Shown here: positions 27,203-36,067 of the stretch, piece by piece | Position numbering within the stretch: the first letter of the stretch is position 1 | Layout: each line of letters begins with the position of its first letter | Assembly: GCF_014656055.1 (NCBI RefSeq) | Contig: NZ_BNBR01000004.1 | Span: forward strand, 248,001-312,000 | DNA length: 64,000 nt | Source of the DNA: Streptomyces griseosporeus | Lineage (GTDB): Bacteria; Actinomycetota; Actinomycetes; Streptomycetales; Streptomycetaceae | Direction: 5' to 3' | Notes under the pieces: generated by a model | The model's input: the letters and a program-made list of their open reading frames with translations, nothing else | Database searches by the model: none | What the model was told of the DNA's origin: nothing | Position numbers and translations under genes: made by a program

Positions 27203-28099
27203 TCAGTCCCGCCAGTGCCCCTGGAGCGTACGGACCGTCTCCCTGACCGACGGGCGGCCCGCCGCTCCTGCCCGCCACAGCGCGTACAGCCGCCGAACCG
27301 GCGCCGGTTCGAGCGCCACCTCCACCACCCCGGCGGGCAGCGGACCGCGCCCGAGGCGGGGGATCACGCAGATGCCGAGCCCGGCGGCGACCAGGGCGAC
27401 CAGGGTCGGGTTCTCGTCGGCCTGGTGGACAATGTCCGGCTCGTGCCCGGCCGCGCGCAGCGTGCGCACCAGCCAGTCGTGGCAGACCCGGCCCGGCGGC
27501 TGGCACACCCACCGCTGCCCGCCGAGATCCTCGCGCCGCACGGCCGCCCGCCCCGCGAACGGGTGCGCCTCCGGCACCAGCAGCGTGCACCGGTCCTCCC
27601 CGATCACCGCCTGCTCCACCCCGGGCGGCACCGGCAGCGGAGAGATGTCCCAGTCGTGCACGACGGCCAGGTCCACCGCGCCCTTGGCGACCAGCCCGAC
27701 CGACAGATGCGGGTCGATCTCGGTGAGCCGTGCCTCCAGGGCCGGATGACGCGCCGCCAGGTCGGCCAGCACGCCCGGCAGCAGCCCGCGCGCCGCCGAC
27801 GCGAACGCGGCGATCGTCAGCCGCCCGGACGGCACTCCGCGCCGCTCCTCCAGCTCCGTCTCCGCCCGCTCCACGAGCGCCAGCAGCTCCTGCGCGGTCT
27901 GCGCGAGGTGCAGCGCCTCGGCGGTGAGCCGGACGCCCCTGCCCTCCCGCTGGAGCAGCACGGTCCGGGTCTCCCGCTCCAGCTTGGCGATCTGCTGGGA
28001 CACCGCCGACGGGGTGTAGCCGAGCGCGGTGGCGGCGGCGCCGACGCTGCCGTGGACGGACACGGCGTGCAGGGCGCGCAGGCGCTGGAGGTCGAGCAC
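27203..28099 (-). CDS. LysR-family regulator
   Basis: 298 residues. The N-terminal winged helix reads LDLQRLRALHAVSVHGSVGA, then ALGYTPSAVSQQIAKLERE; a periplasmic-binding-like effector domain runs from about residue 90. The GTG at 28099 has GAGGGAG five bases before it. It is divergent from the EamA transporter gene with an 88-base gap, so it probably controls that gene as well as its own. The inducer is unknown. Confidence 0.9.
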   Translation of the reverse strand: MLDLQRLRALHAVSVHGSVGAAATALGYTPSAVSQQIAKLERETRTVLLQREGRGVRLTAEALHLAQTAQELLALVERAETELEERRGVPSGRLTIAAFASAARGLLPGVLADLAARHPALEARLTEIDPHLSVGLVAKGAVDLAVVHDWDISPLPVPPGVEQAVIGEDRCTLLVPEAHPFAGRAAVRREDLGGQRWVCQPPGRVCHDWLVRTLRAAGHEPDIVHQADENPTLVALVAAGLGICVIPRLGRGPLPAGVVEVALEPAPVRRLYALWRAGAAGRPSVRETVRTLQGHWRD

Positions 28100-28187
28100 G
28101 GGAACTCCCTCGGTGTAGCGTTGCTGCATCCCACCATGCAGGAATCTTCGCTGGTGCTGAACGGTCGCCGGCGGTGATGCTCGACGC

Positions 28188-29177
28188 ATGCGTCCCGCAC
28201 ACCTCCTTCTCGCCGTTCTCGTCGCCGCCGTCTGGGGCGTCAACTTCACCGTCATCGAGATCGGCCTCGGCCACTTCCCGCCGCTGCTCTTCTCGGCCCT
28301 GCGCTTCCTGGTCGCGGCCCTCCCGGCGGTCTTCCTCGTGGGGCGCCCCAAGGTGGCGTGGAAGTGGATCGTGGCGGTCGGCCTGGTCCTCGGCGTCGCC
28401 AAGTTCGGCCTGCTCTTCGTCGGCATGGACGCGGGGATGCCGGCCGGGCTGTCCTCCCTGGTCCTGCAGATCCAGGCGGTGTTCACGGCGGCCGTCGCCG
28501 GAGTCGTGCTGGGCGAACGTCCCACCCGGGCCCGGCTGCTGGGCATGGCGGTGGCGCTGGCCGGGATCGCGGTGGCCGCGCTGGACGAGGGCGCGGCCGG
28601 GCCGCTGGGCGCCTTCGCGCTGGTGCTCGCGGCGGCGGCCTGCTGGGGCGTCTCCAACGTGCTGACCCGCAGGGCGGCCCCGCCGGACGCCCTGAACTTC
28701 ATGGTGTGGGTGAGCACGGTGCCGGTGCTGCCGCTGCTCGGCCTGTCGCTGCTCCTCGAGGGCCCCGGCCGGGACGCGGACGCCCTGCGCGCCCTGGACT
28801 GGCAGGGCGCCGGCACGGTCGTCTACGTCGCCTGGGTCACCACCGTCTTCGGCTTCGGCGCCTGGGGCTGGCTGCTGCGCCGCCACCCGGCGTCCACGGT
28901 CGCGCCCTTCTCGCTGCTGGTGCCCGTGTTCGGCATGTCGTCGGCGGCGCTCTTCCTGGGCGAGGGCATCAGCCCGCTGCGCTGGTGCGCGGCGGCCCTG
29001 CTGGTCGGCGGGGTGGCGGTGACGTCGCTGGCGCCGGCGCGCCGGACGGCCGGGGCCCCCGGTATTCCGGTCGACGGCGGCGCCCGCGTCGACGAGACTC
29101 GTCCCGGCCGCCCCGCCGGAGCGGGGCAGCAGCGGGCGATCTCGGGGAAGGGCGGCGGGCGTTGGGCTTCGAGCTGA
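28188..29177 (+). CDS. EamA/DMT-family small-molecule exporter
   Basis: 329 residues with ten predicted membrane helices in two EamA repeats ([20 protein letters not shown] in the first, [20 protein letters not shown] in the second). Proteins of this type export amino acids or metabolites and are often partnered by a divergent LysR regulator, as here. About 45 polar residues after the last helix (from PARRTAGAP) are unusual and end over the start of the next gene. No strong ribosome site precedes the ATG at 28188. Confidence 0.9.
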   Translation: MRPAHLLLAVLVAAVWGVNFTVIEIGLGHFPPLLFSALRFLVAALPAVFLVGRPKVAWKWIVAVGLVLGVAKFGLLFVGMDAGMPAGLSSLVLQIQAVFTAAVAGVVLGERPTRARLLGMAVALAGIAVAALDEGAAGPLGAFALVLAAAACWGVSNVLTRRAAPPDALNFMVWVSTVPVLPLLGLSLLLEGPGRDADALRALDWQGAGTVVYVAWVTTVFGFGAWGWLLRRHPASTVAPFSLLVPVFGMSSAALFLGEGISPLRWCAAALLVGGVAVTSLAPARRTAGAPGIPVDGGARVDETRPGRPAGAGQQRAISGKGGGRWASS

Positions 29178-29791
29178 CGGGACCGGTTCTGCAGGGCGCG
29201 CTGGTGCGCCTGGAACCGCTGGACCACGGGCACGCGGACGGACTGGCCCGCGCGGCCGAGGAAGACCGGGACACCTACGCCTTCACCTGGGTGCCCCGCG
29301 CCCACGAGGTCGGCGAGTACATCGACGCCCAGCTCGCCCGCAAGGCGGCCGGCCGGCTCGCCCCCTACGCGCAGGTGCACCTGGCGACGGGCCGGGTGGT
29401 CGGCACGACGTCCTTCTGGGACCCGCGCTGCTGGCGCTCGGACGACAGGCTGGACGCCGTGGAGATCGGCTTCACCTGGCTCGCCCGCTCCGCGCAGGGC
29501 ACGGGCGTCAACGCCGAGGCCAAGTACCTGCTGTTCCGGCACGCCTTCGAGACCTGGGGCGCGGCCCGCGTCGACCTGAAGACGGACGCCCGCAACGAGC
29601 GCTCCCGCGCCGCCATCGCGAGCGTCGGCGCCCGCTTCGAGGGCGTCCTGCGCAACTGGTCCCGCTCCTGGGCCCCCGGCGAGGAGGGCCGCCTGCGCGA
29701 CTCGGCGATCTACGCGGTCACGGCGGAGGACTGGCCGGGGTGCCGCGAGCGGCTGGCGGAGCGGGTGGCGCGGTACACGGCCCGGCCCTGA
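29162..29791 (+). CDS. GNAT N-acetyltransferase (RimJ/RimL-like)
   Basis: 209 residues. GNAT fold with [19 protein letters not shown], the acceptor-side strand [19 protein letters not shown] with the acetyl-CoA loop, and [20 protein letters not shown] plus FEGVLRNW typical of the RimJ/RimL ribosomal-protein or antibiotic-modifying group. No ATG or GTG begins the conserved part; TTG 29162 with an AAGGG-type site upstream is the best start, overlapping the transporter gene by 16 bases and suggesting coupling. Substrate unknown. Confidence 0.75.
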   Translation: MGFELTGPVLQGALVRLEPLDHGHADGLARAAEEDRDTYAFTWVPRAHEVGEYIDAQLARKAAGRLAPYAQVHLATGRVVGTTSFWDPRCWRSDDRLDAVEIGFTWLARSAQGTGVNAEAKYLLFRHAFETWGAARVDLKTDARNERSRAAIASVGARFEGVLRNWSRSWAPGEEGRLRDSAIYAVTAEDWPGCRERLAERVARYTARP

Positions 29792-29804
29792 GCACTTCCC
29801 TGGC

Positions 29805-30749
29805 TCAGAACTGATTAGGGGCCAGTTCCCGGGCCGCCGCGACCAGTTGCTCCCGTACGGCCGCCAGCACCGGATCCCCCTCCGACCCGGCCCGCACCGC
29901 CGCGAAGACGTTGCGGGACGGCGGTTCGCCCTCGGTGGTGAGCAGAGCGATACGGCGGTGGGCGTACAGGGGCCGCACCAGCCGCGGCACCAGCGCCACC
30001 CCCGCGCCCGCCTCGACCAGCGCCGCCAGCGCACCCCAGTCGTTCACGGCGTGCCGTACGTCCGGGGTGAACCCGGCCGCCGCGCACACCGCGCGCGCCA
30101 CCGCCCCGCAGCAACTGTGCGCGGCCCCCACGATCCACGCCTCCCGCGCCAGCTCCCGCAGCGCCACCCCGCCCCGCCCGGCCAGCCGGTGCCCGGCCGG
30201 TACGGCAACGTCCAGGACGTCCCGGAACAGGTCGGCGCGGCGGTAGCGGGGGTCGGTGTGCGGGGGCGCGGCGGCGAAGTCGACGGCCACCGCCACGTCC
30301 AGCCGGCCCGCGTCCAGAGCCGTGAACACGTCCGGCGGCTCGGCCTCCACCACGTCCACCCGGACGTGCGGCAGCCGCGCGCGCAGCCCGGCCAGCACAC
30401 CGGGCAGCAGGCCCAGGATGCCGCTGGAGAAGCAGCCGACCGTCACCGTGCCCCGGCCGCCCTCGCCGTACGCCGCCAGGTCGGCCCGGGCGCGCTCCAG
30501 CTGGGCCGCGATCAGGTCGGCGTGGGCGAGGAGCACCTTGGCCTGCCCGGTCAGCCGTACGCCCCGCCCGTCGCGTTCGGTGAGCGGCACGCCCAGCTCC
30601 CGGGAGAGGGCGGAGAGTTGCTGCGAGACCGCCGACGGGGTCAGATGCAGCGCCTCGGCGGTCCGGGCGAGGCTGCCCCGGCGCTGGAGTTCGCGCAGCA
30701 CGGTGAGGCGGCGAAGGTCGATCGTGAAGGCAGGGCTTAACGGTTCCAC
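29805..30749 (-). CDS. LysR-family regulator
   Basis: 314 residues. The HTH reads LRRLTVLRELQRRGSLARTA, then ALHLTPSAVSQQLSALSREL; the effector domain follows from about residue 95 (VTVGCFSSGILGLLPGVLAG). The GTG at 30749 is the first start in frame and has no good ribosome site. It is divergent from the small hydrolase gene at 30800 with 50 bases between, so that gene is the likely target. Confidence 0.9.
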   Translation of the reverse strand: MEPLSPAFTIDLRRLTVLRELQRRGSLARTAEALHLTPSAVSQQLSALSRELGVPLTERDGRGVRLTGQAKVLLAHADLIAAQLERARADLAAYGEGGRGTVTVGCFSSGILGLLPGVLAGLRARLPHVRVDVVEAEPPDVFTALDAGRLDVAVAVDFAAAPPHTDPRYRRADLFRDVLDVAVPAGHRLAGRGGVALRELAREAWIVGAAHSCCGAVARAVCAAAGFTPDVRHAVNDWGALAALVEAGAGVALVPRLVRPLYAHRRIALLTTEGEPPSRNVFAAVRAGSEGDPVLAAVREQLVAAARELAPNQF

Positions 30750-30799
30750 CCGGGAACATTAACTGGACCTGGAGGGTCGGGCGCGGAAATCATCGGCAC

Positions 30800-31396
30800 A
30801 TGACAGCGACGCGCTCCTACCTCATCCTCCACGGCTGGCAGAACCACCGCCCCGAGGCCCACTGGCAGTACTGGCTCGCGGACCGCCTGACCGAGCGGGG
30901 CCACCGGGTGACGTACCCGCAGCTGCCCGACCCGGACGAGCCGCACCTGGAGGCCTGGCTCGGTGAACTGCAGACGCACCTGGCCGGCCTGGGCGAGGGC
31001 GAGCGGGTGGTCGTCGCGCACAGCCTCGCCGTGGTGCTGTGGCTGCACGCCGTCGCCCGGGGGCTGCCCGGCCCGGCGACCGTCGACCGGGTCCTGCTGG
31101 TGGCGCCGCCCTCGGACACCTTCATGTCCGGCCACCGGGAGGTGCTGGGCTCCTTCCTCCCCACCCCGGTGGAGGGGCTGACCCTGCCCGCGCCGACCCG
31201 GCTGGTCGCAGGCGACGAGGACCCGTACTGCCCCGAGGGCGCGCAGAAGGCGTACGGCGACCCCCTGGGCCTGACGGCGGAGATCCTGCCCGGCGCGGCC
31301 CACCTCGACCTGGACGCGGGCTACGGCTCGTGGCCGTCGGTGCTGGAGTGGTGCCTGGACGCGGGGGCGGGGTTCGGGGCGCGGCCGGGGCGGTAG
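30800..31396 (+). CDS. RBBP9/YdeN-family alpha/beta hydrolase
   Basis: 198 residues. RSYLILHGWQNHRPEAHWQY is the family's N-terminal strand-loop; the nucleophile serine is in VVVAHSLAVVLW; the acid and base are in VAGDEDPYCPEGA and PGAAHLDLDAGYGSWP. These small serine hydrolases are widespread and their substrates are mostly unknown. It is divergent from the LysR gene and ends about 120 bases before the minisatellite. Confidence 0.85.
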   Translation: MTATRSYLILHGWQNHRPEAHWQYWLADRLTERGHRVTYPQLPDPDEPHLEAWLGELQTHLAGLGEGERVVVAHSLAVVLWLHAVARGLPGPATVDRVLLVAPPSDTFMSGHREVLGSFLPTPVEGLTLPAPTRLVAGDEDPYCPEGAQKAYGDPLGLTAEILPGAAHLDLDAGYGSWPSVLEWCLDAGAGFGARPGR

Positions 31397-31513
31397 GGGG
31401 CCTGTCCGTCAGGGCGGCACCCGGTCAGGGCCTCGGACGGGCCGGAGCGGGAGCCGCGCGTCCGGCGGGCCGGAGCGAGGCCTGTGCGTCGGGCGGGCCG
31501 AAGCGGGACGGTC

Positions 31514-31752
31514 GGCCCGGTGGCCCGGTGGCCCGGTGGCCCGGTGGCCCGGTGGCCCGGTGGCCCGGTGGCCCGGTGGCCCGGTGGGCTGGTGGCCGGG
31601 TGGCCCGGTGGGCTGGTGGCCTGGTGGCCTGGTGGCCTGGTGGGCTGGTGGCGCGGGTGGGCCGGGTGGGCTGATGGCCCGGTGGGCTCAGTGGGCCGGG
31701 TGGGCTGGTGGCCCGGTGGGCTCAGTGGGCCGGGTGGGCACGGTGGGCCGAT
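31514..31752. repeat. 8-bp minisatellite (GGCCCGGT) with G-quadruplex motifs
   Basis: Nine perfect tandem copies of GGCCCGGT occupy 31514-31585. About twenty degenerate 8- or 9-bp units (GGGCTGGT, GGCCTGGT, GGGCCGGGT, GGGCTCAGT) continue to 31752, two bases before the stop of the MFS gene. The + strand is G-rich and holds G-quadruplex-type motifs at 31655-31670 (GGGTGGGCCGGGTGGG), 31684-31704 and 31718-31738. Because 8 is not a multiple of 3, the array reads as an 8-residue cycle in every frame, but no gene is supported. It lies between convergent genes. Confidence 0.9.
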
Positions 31753-31753
31753 T

Positions 31754-33061
31754 TCACGCCTCGGTCGGCGCCGAACGGGCCGCAGCCGGGTCCTGTTCCC
31801 CCGGCGGGCCGACGGGGCGCGCGGGGTCCTCTCCGCCGGGCTCGTCCGCCGTGCGCCGCAGCTCCGGTGTCGTCGCCGCGACCGAGCCGACCGCGAGGAC
31901 GCACAGCAGGCCGCCGGTGATCAGGGCGGTGGCGCCGGAGGACCAGCCGGCGACGAGGCCGCCGCGCAGGTTGCCGAGGTGGGGGCCCGCCTGGCCGACG
32001 ATCTGCTCGGCCGCGGTGACCCGGCCGAGCAGCGCGTCCGGCGTGCGGGTCTGCACGATGGTGCTGCGGGAGACGACCGCCACCGCGTCCGCCGCCCCGG
32101 CCACCGCGAGTACGGCGAGCCCGGCCCAGGCGCTGGTCGTCACCCCGAACAGGGCGAGCGCGGCCCCCCAGGTCGCCGAGGCGCACAGCATCACGGGCCC
32201 GGGCCGGGCCAGCCGGGTGAGCGGTCCCGACAGGGCGGTCGCGGCCACGCCGCCGACGGCCAGCGCGGACAGGAACAGCCCGAGCGTGCGCGGCTCGTCG
32301 CCGAACCGCTCCGCGTTGACCAGCGGGAAGAGACTGATCGGCATCGCCAGGACGGTCGCCGCCAGATCGGTGAGCAGCGCGCCGCGCACCACCCGGTGCC
32401 CGGTGAGGAACCGCAGCCCGTCCAGCACGCCGTGCAGACCGGGCCGGGACTGCTCGCCCTCCGGCGGCAGCGGGGGCAGGCCCCAGGCGCCCCAGAAGGC
32501 GAGGAGGAAGCTCAGCGCGTCCAGCAGGTAGCAGACGCCGATCCCGAACCAGCCCAGCAGCAGGCCCGCCAGCGCCGGCCCGGCCAGCATCGTCAGCTGC
32601 CCGGCGACCATGTTGAGCGCCAGACCCGCGGCCACCTGGTCCTTGGGCAGCAGCCGCGGCACGAACACGCCCGCCGCGGGCGCCCCGAACGCCCCGAACG
32701 ACGCGTGCACCGCCACCAGCGCCAGCACCACGCCCACCGGCGCGTGACCGGTGAACCCCTGCACCGCCAGCAGCGCCGCGCACACGGCCTGCCCGACGGT
32801 CGAGGCGAGGAAGATACGGCGCCGGTCCCCGCGGTCCACCCACGCGCCCGCGAACAGCCCCACGCCGACCAGCGGCAGCGCCTGCGCGAGGCCGACCGCG
32901 CCGCTCCACACGGAGCTGTGGGTCATGTCCCACACCTGGTACAGGACGGTGACCACGCTCATGAACCCGCCGAGCAGGGACACGGTCCGCCCGATCAGCA
33001 GCCGCCGGAAGGCGGGGGTACGCAGCGGACGGACGTCCGCGAAGGCGCGGGTCAGACTCAT
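31754..33061 (-). CDS. MFS transporter (EntS-like)
   Basis: 435 residues with about twelve membrane helices. FRRLLIGRTVSLLGGFMSVV and the loop WVDRGDRRRIFLAST (the MFS motif A position) are visible, and the sequence resembles the MFS_3/enterobactin-exporter group. The last 40 residues are polar (ELRRTADEPGGEDP onward) and cytoplasmic. The ATG at 33061 begins the conserved part. Likely a drug or siderophore exporter. Its 3' end abuts the minisatellite, so transcription would run into the repeat. Confidence 0.85.
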   Translation of the reverse strand: MSLTRAFADVRPLRTPAFRRLLIGRTVSLLGGFMSVVTVLYQVWDMTHSSVWSGAVGLAQALPLVGVGLFAGAWVDRGDRRRIFLASTVGQAVCAALLAVQGFTGHAPVGVVLALVAVHASFGAFGAPAAGVFVPRLLPKDQVAAGLALNMVAGQLTMLAGPALAGLLLGWFGIGVCYLLDALSFLLAFWGAWGLPPLPPEGEQSRPGLHGVLDGLRFLTGHRVVRGALLTDLAATVLAMPISLFPLVNAERFGDEPRTLGLFLSALAVGGVAATALSGPLTRLARPGPVMLCASATWGAALALFGVTTSAWAGLAVLAVAGAADAVAVVSRSTIVQTRTPDALLGRVTAAEQIVGQAGPHLGNLRGGLVAGWSSGATALITGGLLCVLAVGSVAATTPELRRTADEPGGEDPARPVGPPGEQDPAAARSAPTEA

Positions 33062-33168
33062 GACAGCGCCTCGGCGGGCGGCGGGGGAGGAAGCACGGCG
33101 GGGAGGCTACGCGGCCGTACGCCACCCCCACCAGCGAATTTCCGCGGACCGCGCCGCGTCGGGCCGGG

Positions 33169-33969
33169 TCAGGCCGAGTCGTTGAGCAGCCGGCCCAGGT
33201 GCTCGCGCCCGGCCGTGAGCAGCCCCGGCAGCGGCGCCGCGTCCTCGTACCACCGCTTCTCGTACTCCCAGCACAGCCAGCCGTCCCAGCCGTGCCGGGA
33301 CAGCACCTCGACGCACTCGGCGAGCGGCAGCACCCCCGCGCCCAGCGCCAGCGGGGTGGTGTCGGAGGCCGAGGCGATGTCCTTCACCTGCACATAGCCG
33401 AGGTACGGCGACAGGGCCGCGTACGTCTCCGACGGCTGCTCGCCGCCCAGCCAGGTGTGCATGACGTCCCACAGGGCGCCGACGTGCCGGTGCCCGACCA
33501 GGCCGAGGACGCGCATCGCGGCCGCGCCGGTGGGGTGCGAGTCGTGGGTCTCCAGCAGGATCCGCACGCCCAGGTCGGCGGCGTGCTCGGCGGCCGTGCC
33601 GAGCCGGCGGGCGGCGACGGCGTCGGCCTCCTCGGCGCTCTGCCCGTCGGCGCCGCCGGGGAAGACGCGGACGTACGGGGCGCCCAGGTCGCGGGCCAGC
33701 TCCAGCAGCCCGCGGATCTCGGCGACGACCGGCTCGTCGTCGCCGGGCGCGGCGACGCGCGCGTACCCGGCCAGGCCCAGCACCTCGACGCCGGCGGCCT
33801 TGAACTCCGCGGCGATGTCGGCGCGCCGGGCGGGATCCAGCCCCGGATGGACGGGCTCCTCGGGATGGGCGCGCAGTTCGACGCCGTGATAGCCGTGCTC
33901 GGCCGCGAGCCGCAGCACGTCGGGGAGCGGAAGACCGGGCACACCGAGCGTGGAGAAGGCGAACTTCAT
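33169..33969 (-). CDS. Sugar phosphate isomerase/epimerase-like TIM barrel
   Basis: 266 residues, xylose-isomerase-like barrel. KFAFSTLGVPGLPLPDVLRL starts strand 1. Probable metal ligands are the Glu in ILLETHDSHP, the Asp and His in ALWDVMHTW, the Asp of VQVKDIAS and the Glu of LCWEYEKRW. The ATG at 33969 was chosen; GTG 33975 adds two residues. It may share a transcript with the acetyltransferase and reductase genes upstream on the same strand. The substrate is unknown. Confidence 0.8.
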   Translation of the reverse strand: MKFAFSTLGVPGLPLPDVLRLAAEHGYHGVELRAHPEEPVHPGLDPARRADIAAEFKAAGVEVLGLAGYARVAAPGDDEPVVAEIRGLLELARDLGAPYVRVFPGGADGQSAEEADAVAARRLGTAAEHAADLGVRILLETHDSHPTGAAAMRVLGLVGHRHVGALWDVMHTWLGGEQPSETYAALSPYLGYVQVKDIASASDTTPLALGAGVLPLAECVEVLSRHGWDGWLCWEYEKRWYEDAAPLPGLLTAGREHLGRLLNDSA

Positions 33970-34005
33970 GCTCACGGACTCTACGCGTCACCGGCTCCGC
34001 GCGCG

Positions 34006-34509
34006 TCACCCGCTTCGCGCGTGCAGATCCAGCCGCCAGTCCTGCCCGACCAGGTCCCGGCCGAAGGAGTGGTGCGGCCGCTCGGCGGTGAGGACGAACC
34101 CGTGCCGCTGGTAGAGCCGGCGGGCGGCGGACAGCACGTCGTTGGTCCACAGCACCAGCCACCGGTACCCGGCGTCCCGGGCGAAGCCGACGACGGCGCC
34201 GACGAGCCGGTCGCCGACGCCGAGGCCGCGCGCGTCGGGCTCGACGAGCAGCAGCCGCAGCCGGGCGGTGTCCGGCGCGGCGTCCCGCACGCACATGACA
34301 CACCCCACGGCCCGCCCACCGACCTCGGCGATCCACACGCGCTCCCGCCGCGGATCGTGATCCTCGGCGAAGTCGGCGACGATCCGCGCGACGAGCGCCT
34401 CGTACGTGCTGTCCCAGCCGTACTCCTCGGCGTACAGAACGGCGTTGCGCTGCACGATCCAGCCGAGGTCGCCCGGCGCGGGCTCCCGCAGTACGACGTC
34501 CTGAGGCAT
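34006..34509 (-). CDS. GNAT N-acetyltransferase (MarR-associated type)
   Basis: 167 residues. Typical GNAT: DLGWIVQRNAVLYAEEYGWD at the start, then VWIAEVGGRAVGCVMCVRD, LRLLLVEPDARGLGVGDRLV (acetyl-CoA loop) and LYQRHGFVLT near the end. This is the acetyltransferase half usually fused to a MarR domain; here the MarR half is absent. The start is five bases after the stop of the RibD-like gene, with no ribosome site of its own, so it is probably coupled. Confidence 0.85.
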   Translation of the reverse strand: MPQDVVLREPAPGDLGWIVQRNAVLYAEEYGWDSTYEALVARIVADFAEDHDPRRERVWIAEVGGRAVGCVMCVRDAAPDTARLRLLLVEPDARGLGVGDRLVGAVVGFARDAGYRWLVLWTNDVLSAARRLYQRHGFVLTAERPHHSFGRDLVGQDWRLDLHARSG

Positions 34510-34514
34510 CTGCG

Positions 34515-35087
34515 TCAGCGGACGACGTCGAACACGTTCTTCTGGATGCCGTTGGCGTAGGTCTCGTGCTCGACCAGCCTCAGCTTCTGGGCGTCCTTGT
34601 CCGTGGCGCTGAACAGCCGCTTGCCCGCGCCGAGCAGCACCGGGAAGACCAGCAGGTGGTAGCGGTCGATCAGGCCGGCGTCGGACAGGGCCCGGTTCAG
34701 GGTGGCGCTGCCGTGCACGATGATCGGGCCGCCGTCGGTCTCCTTCAGCGCCGCGACCTCGTCGAGCGAGCGCAGGATGGTGGTCTCGCCCCAGTCGGAG
34801 ACGAGGGCGTCCTCGGTGAGGGTGGTGGAGACGACGTACTTCGGCATCACCTTGTAGTCGGCGAACTCCGCCATGCCGGGCCACACCGGGCTGAACGCCT
34901 CGTAGCTGACCCGGCCAAGCAGCATCGCGCCGGCCTCCTTCTGCTCCCGCCCCTTGATCTCGTACGCCTCGGGCAGGAACTCGATGTCCTTGAAGGTCCA
35001 CCCGGCGTTCCGGTAGCCGGGCTCGCCGCCCGGGGCCTCGACGACGCCGTCGAGAGAGACGAAAGCGGTGCTGATGAGGGTGCGCAT
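34515..35087 (-). CDS. RibD C-terminal / dihydrofolate-reductase-like protein
   Basis: 190 residues. TAFVSLDGVVEAPGGEPG is the family N-terminal motif, GAMLLGRVSYEAFSPVW binds the dinucleotide phosphate, and GPIIVHGSATLNRALSDAGL and FPVLLGAGKRLF complete the fold. These are predicted NADPH reductases, distinct from true DHFR; their substrates are unknown. The ATG at 35087 has AGGAG seven bases upstream. A second member of the same family is encoded just upstream on the same strand. Confidence 0.85.
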   Translation of the reverse strand: MRTLISTAFVSLDGVVEAPGGEPGYRNAGWTFKDIEFLPEAYEIKGREQKEAGAMLLGRVSYEAFSPVWPGMAEFADYKVMPKYVVSTTLTEDALVSDWGETTILRSLDEVAALKETDGGPIIVHGSATLNRALSDAGLIDRYHLLVFPVLLGAGKRLFSATDKDAQKLRLVEHETYANGIQKNVFDVVR

Positions 35088-35166
35088 CTGAAGGCTCCTG
35101 GATATCTGGTGTGTCATGCCACAGCTCTGACCGGGGATCCTGGCAGAACTCATCGCCCCGAAGCGG

Positions 35167-35745
35167 CTAATCCTCGGCGACCGTCCGGTACACGCACACC
35201 TCCGCCCCCGTCTTCGCGGTGACCGTCGACACGAGTTGCAGCGGACGCTGGACCCCGTCCGTGGGGAACAGCGACATACCGCCGCCGACCAGCACCGGCA
35301 TCCGGGTGAGGATCAGCTCCTCGACGAGCCCCTCGGCGAGCAGCGTCCGCGCCAGGGTCGGGCTGCCCAGGACCAGCACATCGCCGCCCTCGGAGGCGCA
35401 GAGGTCACGGACGCGGCGGACGGCTCCGCCGGCCGGGACGAGGGTGGTGGGCCGCCAGGCCAGGTCCGCCTCGCCGAGCGTCCCGGAGACGACGTACTTG
35501 GGGATCGCGTTCATCCGGTCCGCGAACGGCTCCCCGGCCAGCCGTGGCCACCGCCGGGCCATCGCCTGCCAGGTCCGCCGCCCGAGCAGCAGCGCGTCCG
35601 CCTTCCGCAGGGCCCCGTCCAGCGCCCCGCCGACCACCTCCGGCTCGACATACGGCCGCGACCAGCCACCGGTGTCCTCCAGGGGCTCACCGGGCGCCTG
35701 CACGACCCCGTCGAGACTGATGAACACGCTGATCACGATGCGCAT
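35167..35745 (-). CDS. RibD C-terminal / dihydrofolate-reductase-like protein (second copy)
   Basis: 192 residues. Same fold as its neighbour at 34515: VISVFISLDGVVQAPGEPLE, DALLLGRRTWQAMARRW, DVLVLGSPTLARTLL, LTRMPVLVGGGMSLFP. Identity between the two is limited to motifs, so this is an old duplication. The ATG at 35745 has a GAGGAAACGAG site upstream. The 79-base gap to the neighbour holds no clear terminator. Confidence 0.85.
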   Translation of the reverse strand: MRIVISVFISLDGVVQAPGEPLEDTGGWSRPYVEPEVVGGALDGALRKADALLLGRRTWQAMARRWPRLAGEPFADRMNAIPKYVVSGTLGEADLAWRPTTLVPAGGAVRRVRDLCASEGGDVLVLGSPTLARTLLAEGLVEELILTRMPVLVGGGMSLFPTDGVQRPLQLVSTVTAKTGAEVCVYRTVAED

Positions 35746-35923
35746 GGGCTCGTTTCCTCGGCGACCGGCAGCGGACATGCCCAGGATGCGCTCGCCGGGG
35801 GTGGGGACGCCAACCGGGCGGGCGCAGGGTGGTCATCCGGCGGACGACACGCTCCGCCGACGAGGCGGCAGCGCCCTGCTGAGCCTGCGCATTGCCCTCC
35901 AGCGTGGCCGAGGGCAGTACCCC

Positions 35924-36000
35924 CAGCCCGTCCGGCGTTTGAGGACGAGGCCGTTCAGGCCGAAGCGGGGGTGCGGGGGCGGCAGCCCCCGGCGAGGCCG
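35924..36000. repeat. Dispersed Streptomyces intergenic repeat
   Basis: The sequence CAGCCCGTCCGGCGTTTGAG, followed by GACGAGG and a CGGGGGC-GGCA-GCCCCCG hairpin (35974-35991), is a widespread extragenic element of Streptomyces chromosomes. Here it fills most of the 322-base gap between the second RibD-like gene and the LacI gene. No gene was seen in the rest of that gap. Confidence 0.7.
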
Positions 36001-36017
36001 GAACGGACGCCGGGCGC

Positions 36018-36063
36018 CAGGACAGCCGGCGGCGCCACCCCGTGCGTCAGGACAGCCGGCGGC
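36018..36063. repeat. Short direct repeat near the LacI gene end
   Basis: CAGGACAGCCGGCGGC occurs at 36018-36033 and again at 36048-36063, 30 bases apart, just after the dispersed repeat. Confidence 0.8.
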
Positions 36064-36067
36064 ACGC

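Noticed and set aside
31484-33397. A protein with WPGGPVAR repeats across the minisatellite
   Set aside because: The 8-bp repeat reads as a periodic peptide in every frame; no ribosome site or family supports it, and it runs antisense into the MFS gene.
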